From NCBI GenBank assembly GCA_937925515.1, contig CALALP010000020.1, positions 1 to 19,373 on the forward strand: DNA of 19,373 nt, given 5' to 3'. A program made the translations under genes and the position numbers. This DNA is from an uncultured Lachnoanaerobaculum sp. GTDB taxonomy: Bacteria; Bacillota; Clostridia; Lachnospirales; Lachnospiraceae. The notes below the pieces were generated by a model. It made no database searches. It saw only the letters and a list, made by a program, of their open reading frames with translations, and was not told the origin of the DNA. Below are positions 14,174 through 19,373 of the stretch, in pieces (position 1 is the first letter of the stretch; the number at the start of each line of letters is the position of its first letter).

Positions 14174-15262
14174 ATGATCTCAAATCAAATTTTACAGAGT
14201 ACAATAGAAGGGCTTAAGGGGATTACTCGTTCAGAATTATGTATTTGTGATACAGAGGGAAAGGTGCTTGCAACTACTTTTTCTTCAGAATCAGATTATG
14301 AAAGTGCAGTAGTTTCATTTGTAAATTCTCCTGCCGATTCACAAGTAATTGGTGGATTCCATTTTTTTAAGATATTTGACGAACATCAATTAGAGTATGT
14401 TTTAATGGCACAAGCAAGTAATGATGATGCTTACATGATTGGAAAACTTGTAGCTTATCAAGTTGAGGGTTTGCTTGTAGCCTATAAGGAGAGGTTTGAT
14501 AAAGATAATTTTATGAAGAACCTACTTCTTGACAATATGTTACTTGTAGATACCTATAACAGGTCAAAGAAGTTGCGTATTGAAAATAATGTAAAGAGAG
14601 TTGTTTATATAATTGAAACAAGTATAGAAAAGGATTTAAGTTCACTTGAAGTGGTAAGAGAACTATTTTCATCTTCAAAGAAAGACTTTGTAACAGCTGT
14701 TGATGAAAACAGCATTATTTTAGTTCATGAAATTGAGGGCGAGTATGATTATGTAAAGCTTGAAGAAGTTGCTAAGAGGGTTGTAGACGAACTTGCATCT
14801 ATAAACATTAAAGATGTCTATGTATCTTATGGAACTGTTGTTTCTGAACTTAAAGATGTTTCAAGGTCTTATAAAGAGGCTAAAATGGCACTTGATGTAG
14901 GTAAGGTATTCTATAGTACCCAAAGTGTAGTCGGCTATTCAAGACTTGGAATTGGAAGAATTATATTCCAACTTCCTATGCCACTTTGCAGAATGTTTAT
15001 AAGTGAAATTTTTGAAGACAAAAATCCTGAAGATTTTGACGAAGAAACTTTGACAACTATCAATAAATTCTTTGAAAACAGTCTTAATGTATCTGAAACT
15101 TCAAGACAGCTATACATTCATAGAAATACTTTAGTTTATAGACTTGATAAAATTCAAAAGTCTACAAAACTTGATTTAAGAGTATTTGAAGATGCTATCA
15201 CATTTAAAATTGCACTCATGGTTGTAAAATACATGAAATATATGGAGAGTCATAAATATTAA
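14174..15262 (+). CDS. PucR/CdaR-type helix-turn-helix regulator
   Basis: A 362-aa regulator. The C-terminal end (about 295-352) is the PucR/CdaR HTH: TTINKFFENSLNVSETSRQLYIHRNTLVYRLDKIQ. The middle (about 140-250) resembles the degenerate GGDEF-like domain common in this family (VYIIETS... VSYGTVVSELKDVSRSYKEAKMALDVGK). The N-terminal 120 residues form a sensor with CICDTEGKVLATTF and may bind a small ligand, as in sugar-diacid regulators; the ligand is unknown. The start follows AAAGGAGATAAAGGT, a strong site. The stop TAA overlaps the ATG of the S41 protease gene by 1 nt, so the regulator and the protease are made together, an uncommon pairing that hints at a link to cell-envelope control. 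Confidence 0.88.
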   Translation: MISNQILQSTIEGLKGITRSELCICDTEGKVLATTFSSESDYESAVVSFVNSPADSQVIGGFHFFKIFDEHQLEYVLMAQASNDDAYMIGKLVAYQVEGLLVAYKERFDKDNFMKNLLLDNMLLVDTYNRSKKLRIENNVKRVVYIIETSIEKDLSSLEVVRELFSSSKKDFVTAVDENSIILVHEIEGEYDYVKLEEVAKRVVDELASINIKDVYVSYGTVVSELKDVSRSYKEAKMALDVGKVFYSTQSVVGYSRLGIGRIIFQLPMPLCRMFISEIFEDKNPEDFDEETLTTINKFFENSLNVSETSRQLYIHRNTLVYRLDKIQKSTKLDLRVFEDAITFKIALMVVKYMKYMESHKY

Positions 15263-16515
15263 TGAATAATAGAGGTAGATTTTGGTTAGGTGTACTATCA
15301 GGAGTACTTTTTACTGTACTGTTTGCACTTGGAGGGGTGGCATTTTTAGCTACTCGTTATTTTAATATACTTAGCACTCCTGCTACAGCAAACGTTGTAA
15401 GTGAAAAGACTACCGGTAAAAAGGAAGATGTAGACAATTCAAGTAAACTTGATCTTGAAAAAGTAAATAAGAAAATTCTAAAGCTTGAGAAGTTGATAGA
15501 TAAAAATTTCCTATTTCAAGAAGATATTAAAAAAGTTGAGGACGGCGTTTATAAGGGACTTATGAATGGCTTAGATGATCCTTATTCTGTATATTATAAT
15601 GAGGAAGATTATAAGGCTATAACTACTGATACAAGTGGTGTATATTCAGGAATAGGTGCTTTAGTTTCAAAAAATCCTCAAACAGGTATTGTAACTATCA
15701 TGAAAGTCTTTAAGGGTAGTCCGGCAGAAGAGGCAGGACTTATGTCAGGAGATATTCTTTACAAAGTTGACGGAGATGAGATAACTGAATTTGAACTTGA
15801 AGTGCTAGTAAGTACAAGAATAAGAGGTAAAGAGGGAACTTCATTTGATCTTACAATTTTGCGTGGAGAAAATAGAGATGAGCATACTTTTAAGGTTACA
15901 AGAAGAAGTATAGAAGTCCCAACTGTTGAGCATAAAATGCTTGAAAATAATATAGGTTATTTGGTTGTAAGTCAATTTGACGTAGTTACTTATGATCAGT
16001 TTGTGGCGGCAATAGAGGACTTAAAAAAGCAGGGAATGAAAAAACTTATAATTGACTTAAGAAGTAATCCGGGAGGAGTGCTTGATACCTGCGTAAATAT
16101 GCTTGATTATATATTGCCAAAGGGACTTATTGTATATACAGCTGATAAAAATGGAAAAGGCGATAAGTATGATTCTGATGAGGAACATAAACTAGATATT
16201 CCAATGGTAGTCTTAGTAAACCAAAATTCAGCCTCAGCCTCTGAGATATTTGCAGGTGCAATCAAGGACTTTAAGCACGGAACTATAATGGGTAAGAAGA
16301 CTTTTGGTAAGGGAATAGTACAGAACATGATTCCTCTTGGCGACGGCACTGCTATTAAGATTACTACTCAACACTACTATACACCAAGTGGTTTTGATTT
16401 ACATAAGAAAGGTATTGAACCTGATGTAGAAGTTGATCTTAATAAAGATGCGATAGTAGGAGATTTAGAAACAGACAATCAATTACAAGAGGCTATAAAA
16501 GAACTTAATAAGTAA
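15262..16515 (+). CDS. C-terminal processing peptidase (S41, CtpA/CtpB type)
   Basis: A 417-aa membrane-anchored, extracytoplasmic serine protease. An N-terminal helix (about 8-30, FWLGVLSGVLFTVLFALGGVAFLA) serves as signal anchor. The PDZ domain (about 120-213) contains SGIGALVSKNP and KGSPAEEAGLMSGDILYKVDG. The protease core has RSNPGGVLD (267-275), NSASASEIFAG with the likely nucleophile Ser325, and FGKGIVQ with Lys350 and Gln354; the spacings of 25 and 4 match B. subtilis CtpB (Ser309, Lys334, Gln338). All catalytic residues are present. The start overlaps the PucR-type stop by 1 nt and its nearest GGAG is about 14 nt upstream, so expression probably depends on translational coupling. Such proteases trim envelope or regulatory proteins; the substrate here is unknown. 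Confidence 0.95.
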   Translation: MNNRGRFWLGVLSGVLFTVLFALGGVAFLATRYFNILSTPATANVVSEKTTGKKEDVDNSSKLDLEKVNKKILKLEKLIDKNFLFQEDIKKVEDGVYKGLMNGLDDPYSVYYNEEDYKAITTDTSGVYSGIGALVSKNPQTGIVTIMKVFKGSPAEEAGLMSGDILYKVDGDEITEFELEVLVSTRIRGKEGTSFDLTILRGENRDEHTFKVTRRSIEVPTVEHKMLENNIGYLVVSQFDVVTYDQFVAAIEDLKKQGMKKLIIDLRSNPGGVLDTCVNMLDYILPKGLIVYTADKNGKGDKYDSDEEHKLDIPMVVLVNQNSASASEIFAGAIKDFKHGTIMGKKTFGKGIVQNMIPLGDGTAIKITTQHYYTPSGFDLHKKGIEPDVEVDLNKDAIVGDLETDNQLQEAIKELNK

Positions 16516-16522
16516 ATATAAG

Positions 16523-16559
16523 CAGTACCAAGTCTACATTAGATGAGGTACTGTTTTTT
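16523..16559 (+). terminator. Intrinsic terminator after the S41 protease gene
   Basis: A CAGTACC (16523-16529)/GGTACTG (16547-16553) stem with an inner TCTA/TAGA helix, followed by six T (16554-16559). It ends only 18 nt before the next start codon. Confidence 0.85.
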
Positions 16560-16577
16560 GTTATAAGGAGAAATATA

Positions 16578-16898
16578 ATGAAGAAAATAATTCTAATAGT
16601 TATTGCTTGCTTTCTGACTTTAACATTGTATCTTATAAGTCAAAAAAGCAATAAAACTTATGCTTATGAAGAATTAAACTCAATGTCAACAACAGAGTTA
16701 TATAATACATTTCTTGATAATGGTTTAGTTGTAAATGATGAATTAAAGAGTAATTTATCAGAAAAAGAAATAGCTGAAATGTTAAAAGAAGATTTTGAAA
16801 TGTTAAGTAAAGGAATTACGGCATGCAATTATTTTATGTATTATGACTTTTCTAATGAGGTAAAACGTGTTTATGTTAGGCTTGTAAAAGTTAAATAA
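16578..16898 (+). CDS. Small secreted or membrane-anchored protein, function unknown
   Basis: A 106-aa protein. Residues 1-21 (MKKIILIVIACFLTLTLYLIS) are a hydrophobic signal or anchor. A possible signal peptidase site follows TYA at about 28-30, giving a mature chain of about 76 residues. The mature part is acidic and helical in its first half (STTELYNTFLDNGLVVNDELKSNLSEKEIAEMLKEDFEML) and ends with a basic strand (VKRVYVRLVKVK). No family is recognised. The start follows AAGGAG. There is room for only 18 nt between the preceding terminator and the start, so no separate promoter fits; it is probably expressed by read-through from the protease unit. This places a small exported protein next to an exported protease. 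Confidence 0.7.
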   Translation: MKKIILIVIACFLTLTLYLISQKSNKTYAYEELNSMSTTELYNTFLDNGLVVNDELKSNLSEKEIAEMLKEDFEMLSKGITACNYFMYYDFSNEVKRVYVRLVKVK

Positions 16899-16939
16899 AG
16901 TACATTAAATTAAAATAAAAAATATATTTAAATAAAGGC

Positions 16940-16967
16940 TTGTATTTATTCATAAAAGGTGTATAAT
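16940..16967 (+). promoter_or_regulatory. Promoter of the amino-acid ABC transporter operon
   Basis: TTGTAT (16940-16945), a 16-bp spacer and a perfect TATAAT (16962-16967). The transcript would have a leader of about 105 nt before the start codon at 17079. Confidence 0.65.
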
Positions 16968-17011
16968 ATAAATCGTAAGCAATTAAATATACATTTAAAT
17001 ATTAAATAAAA

Positions 17012-17053
17012 TGATTTTATGCAATATTTTGCACTTAAAAATGCATAAAATTA
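17012..17053 (+). promoter_or_regulatory. Inverted repeats in the ABC transporter leader
   Basis: ATTTTATGCA (17014-17023) and TGCATAAAAT (17042-17051) are perfect inverted copies with an 18-nt loop. A smaller dyad, TGCAA-TATT-TTGCA (17020-17033), shares the left TGCA, so two alternative hairpins could form. The sequence from 17018 matches the ArgR/AhrC ARG-box pattern (TNTGNATWWWWATNCANA) only partly. It is either a repressor site or a leader RNA structure; no T-tract follows, so it is not a terminator. Confidence 0.4.
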
Positions 17054-17078
17054 ATTTAAAATTAGGAGGGAAATGATT

Positions 17079-17873
17079 ATGAAAAAGAATATATTTAAAG
17101 TTTTTACATTAGCATTAGTTTGTATAGGTCTTGTAGCTTGTAGTTCAAATAAAGCTGCGACTAATAACTCAGAGTCTTCTGTTGAAAGCATAAGCAAGGG
17201 AGATGAGGGAGTTAGAAAAACAGGTATTTTAGTTATGGCAACAAATGCAGAATTTCCACCTTATGAATATCATGAGAATAATGAAATTGTAGGGATTGAT
17301 GTTGAGATAGCAAAGGCGATAGCAGAAAAATTGGAACTTAAGCTTGATGTAAAGGACATGGCATTTGATGCTATAATACCGTCAGTATCTTCAGGAAAGG
17401 CAGATATAGGACTTGCAGGAATGACTGTAACTGATGAGCGTAAGGCAAATGTTGATTTTACTGACACTTATGCACATTCTTCACAAGTAGTAATAGTTAA
17501 AAATGATTCCGATATAGCTAGCCCTGATGACTTAAAGGGTAAGAAAATAGGAGTTCAACTTGGTACTACAGGAGATTTATATTCTGCAAATATAGAAGGA
17601 GCAAGTGTTGAGCGTTTCCCTAAGGGACTTGATGCAGTGGTTGCACTCTCACAGGGTAAAATAGATGCAGTAGTTATTGATTCACTTCCTGCTAAATCTT
17701 TTGTGGAAAATGTAGAGGGAACTAAGATACTTGATAAAGAATTTACTTCAGAAGATTATGCTATTGCTATTAAAAAAGGAAATACTGCATTAGTAGAAAA
17801 TATAAATAAGGCAATCAAAGAATTAAAAGAAGACGGAACACTTGATAAGATAACTGAAAAATATATAAAGTAA
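17079..17873 (+). CDS. Polar amino-acid ABC transporter, substrate-binding lipoprotein
   Basis: A 264-aa extracellular binding protein of SBP family 3. It has a lipoprotein signal, MKKNIFKVFTLALVCIGLVAC, with lipid-anchored Cys21, then a Ser/Asn-rich linker to about residue 45. The family core is clear: ILVMATNAEFPPYEYHENNEIVGIDVEIAKAIAEKL, GKADIGLAGMTVTDERK with the conserved ligand-binding Arg121, and DAVVIDSLPA. It resembles arginine-, glutamine- and cystine-binding proteins; the exact substrate cannot be fixed. I prefer the ATG at 17079 because AGGAGG (17064-17069) then lies 9 nt upstream; the in-frame ATG at 17073 is only 3 nt from it. It is the first gene of a complete importer. Confidence 0.95.
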   Translation: MKKNIFKVFTLALVCIGLVACSSNKAATNNSESSVESISKGDEGVRKTGILVMATNAEFPPYEYHENNEIVGIDVEIAKAIAEKLELKLDVKDMAFDAIIPSVSSGKADIGLAGMTVTDERKANVDFTDTYAHSSQVVIVKNDSDIASPDDLKGKKIGVQLGTTGDLYSANIEGASVERFPKGLDAVVALSQGKIDAVVIDSLPAKSFVENVEGTKILDKEFTSEDYAIAIKKGNTALVENINKAIKELKEDGTLDKITEKYIK

Positions 17874-17892
17874 CAAGCAAAGTGAGGGCAAA

Positions 17893-18582
17893 ATGTTAAT
17901 TGATAAACTTACAGCTAACTTTATTACAGAGAACAGGTGGAAATATTTACTCTATGGTTTAAGAAATACTTTAATAATAACAATATTTGCACTTATTATA
18001 GGTTTAATACTAGGCTTTTGTGTAGCACTCATAATAAACTATAATAAAAATACGGGAAAGCTTAAAATACTTAGTAAGCTTTGTGGAGTGTATCTAACTG
18101 TAATAAGAGGAACTCCGATTATGGTACAACTTCTAATTGCCTATTATGGAATATTTGCAAGTATAGAAGATATGTCGCCTATAATTGTTGCAATAATTAC
18201 TTTCGGCATAAACTCGGGTGCATATCAGGCTGAAATATTTAGATCAGGTATTGAATCAATTTCAAAAGGTCAACTTGAGGCAGGGAGGAGCTTAGGATTT
18301 AGCTATACACAAACTATGAACAGAGTAATACTACCTCAAGCAGTTAAAAATATATTGCCTACATTAGTGAATGAGTTTACAAGTTTGTTAAAAGAAACAT
18401 CAGTAGCAGGTTACATTACAGTTATGGATTTGACTAAGGGAGGAGATATTATTCGTAGTATCACATATAGCCCATTTATACCATATCTTGCAGTAGCATT
18501 TATATATCTATGTGTAGTTATGTTATTAAGTTCACTTGCAAAATGTCTTGAGAGGAGTATGAAGAAAAATGATGCAAAATAA
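17893..18582 (+). CDS. Polar amino-acid ABC transporter, permease
   Basis: A 229-aa inner-membrane permease of the HisM/GlnP group. Five or so membrane segments are visible (about 24-48, 66-88, 95-115, 150-175, 195-217). The conserved RGTPIMVQL is at 72-80, and the ATPase-docking EAA loop, EAGRSLGFSYTQTMNRVILPQA, is at 129-150. Only one permease gene is present, so the channel is probably a homodimer. It begins 20 nt after the lipoprotein gene behind GAGGG. Its 3' end overlaps the ATPase gene by 14 nt. Confidence 0.95.
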   Translation: MLIDKLTANFITENRWKYLLYGLRNTLIITIFALIIGLILGFCVALIINYNKNTGKLKILSKLCGVYLTVIRGTPIMVQLLIAYYGIFASIEDMSPIIVAIITFGINSGAYQAEIFRSGIESISKGQLEAGRSLGFSYTQTMNRVILPQAVKNILPTLVNEFTSLLKETSVAGYITVMDLTKGGDIIRSITYSPFIPYLAVAFIYLCVVMLLSSLAKCLERSMKKNDAK

Positions 18583-19312
18583 AGCCTCTATTATAAAAGT
18601 TCAAAATCTATCTAAAAGCTTTGGTAAAAATGTTATTTTAAAAGACATTTCAGTAGATATATATAAGGGAGATGTGGTTTGTGTAGTAGGACCGTCCGGC
18701 TCAGGAAAATCAACTTTTTTAAGATGTTTAAATAGATTAGAAGAACCCTCAGCAGGTCAAATCTTAGTCGATGATGTAAATATTTGTGATAAAAATGTTG
18801 ATATTGATAAGCATAGGCAAAAAATGGGAATGGTTTTTCAACAGTTTAATTTATTTCCAAATATGTCTGTTTTAAAAAACTTGACTATCGCCCCAATAAA
18901 ACTTCAGAAAAAAAGTAAAAAAGAGGCAACAGAACATGCACTGGAACTTTTAGAAAAAGTAGGTCTTTCTGATAGAGCAAATGACTATCCGACAAGACTT
19001 TCAGGTGGTCAGCAACAAAGAATTGCCATTGTGCGTGCTTTATGTATGAAACCTGAAGTAATGCTATTTGATGAACCAACCTCAGCACTCGACCCTGAAA
19101 TGGTAGGCGAAGTTTTAAATGTTATGAGAGATTTAGCAAATCAAAAAATGACAATGATAGTAGTTACACATGAAATGGGCTTTGCCAAAGAAGTAGCAAA
19201 TAGAGTTATGTTTCTCGATAAGGGAGAATTTTTAGAAGAGTCTAGTCCAAAAGAATTCTTTGAAAACCCTAAAAATGAAAGGCTTAGAATTTTTTTAAGT
19301 AAGGTTATATAG
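18569..19312 (+). CDS. Polar amino-acid ABC transporter, ATP-binding protein (GlnQ-like)
   Basis: A 247-aa ABC ATPase that powers the importer. All motifs are present: Walker A GPSGSGKST (41-49), Q-loop FQQFNLFPN (90-98), signature LSGGQ (144-148), Walker B VMLFDEP (164-170), D-loop SALDP (172-176) and H-loop VTHEM (199-203). Length and sequence are typical of GlnQ/HisP. The ATG at 18569 lies inside the end of the permease gene, 11 nt after AGGAG (18553-18557); an ATG directly after it (18572) is a less favoured alternative. No terminator with a T-run is seen before the window edge, only the GC-rich palindrome 27 nt after the stop. Confidence 0.96.
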   Translation: MMQNKASIIKVQNLSKSFGKNVILKDISVDIYKGDVVCVVGPSGSGKSTFLRCLNRLEEPSAGQILVDDVNICDKNVDIDKHRQKMGMVFQQFNLFPNMSVLKNLTIAPIKLQKKSKKEATEHALELLEKVGLSDRANDYPTRLSGGQQQRIAIVRALCMKPEVMLFDEPTSALDPEMVGEVLNVMRDLANQKMTMIVVTHEMGFAKEVANRVMFLDKGEFLEESSPKEFFENPKNERLRIFLSKVI

Positions 19313-19339
19313 ATGTAAAAATTTATTGTCATTAAACAT

Positions 19340-19373
19340 GGGGGATTTCCTCGCCGACGGCGAGGAAATCCCC
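19340..19373. repeat. GC-rich palindromic repeat, right copy (cut by window edge)
   Basis: A perfect 16-bp stem (19341-19356 with 19358-19373) around one A at 19357, with the core CCTCGCCG-A-CGGCGAGG and one more G at 19340 whose partner would be beyond the edge. It matches the left copy (1-32) except for a paired change: the arm reads GGGGATTTCC/GGAAATCCCC here and GGGGTTTTCC/GGAAAACCCC there, so base pairing is kept. It lies 27 nt after the ABC ATPase stop. The orientation relative to the gene upstream is the same as for lon. Confidence 0.9.

Overview
The window looks like a chromosomal segment of a low-GC, anaerobic Firmicute (class Clostridia). It is AT-rich, with strong Gram-positive promoters (TTGACA/TATAAT) and AGGAGG ribosome sites, and it carries typical families: TetR-lon, a YitL/CvfB-type S1 protein, YitT, BlaI/BlaR1, CtpA and a Gln/Arg-type ABC transporter. 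I cannot name the genus from sequence alone. Nearly the same GC-rich palindrome is cut by both edges of the window, which suggests a whole assembly contig that broke at copies of a dispersed repeat.

Left part (1-4293): a minus-strand unit with a TetR-type repressor followed by the ATP-dependent protease Lon. A matching ~20-bp palindrome lies in the tetR promoter and in the tetR-lon gap, so this repressor probably controls both itself and lon. Divergently, an AANAT-like GNAT acetyltransferase gene overlaps a four-helix membrane protein gene of unknown function. Then come a small orphan ORF with no ribosome site, whose stop codon lies inside the next promoter, and a tRNA-Gln(CUG) gene with its own promoter and terminator.

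Centre (4706-8711): the most unusual region. It holds a solute-binding-like protein with no signal peptide, a HypB/UreG/CobW-like P-loop GTPase rich in Cys motifs, and an ABC-type ATPase with no permease partner. The first and third proteins begin with related DUF1858-like helical domains. A Crp/Fnr-type regulator with its own promoter follows. Together they look like a cytoplasmic small-molecule or metal-handling module built from transporter and metallochaperone parts. Its substrate is unknown.

Right-centre (8748-11275): a probable operon of acyl-ACP thioesterase, S1-domain/winged-helix RNA-binding protein (YitL/CvfB type) and YitT-family membrane protein, closed by a strong terminator. Then comes a BlaI-type repressor gene behind a 22-bp tandemly duplicated operator/promoter. 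Its BlaR1-type metalloprotease partner is split by an exact 8-bp tandem duplication. The BlaR1 sensor region is not a penicillin-binding domain; it is an internally duplicated domain of unknown ligand.

Right end (14104-19312): a PucR/CdaR-type regulator translationally coupled to a CtpA-type secreted S41 protease, a terminator, a small secreted protein of unknown function, and a complete polar amino-acid ABC importer (lipoprotein, permease, ATPase). No gene-free stretch exceeds 300 bases; the longest gaps hold the promoters, operators and terminators listed below.
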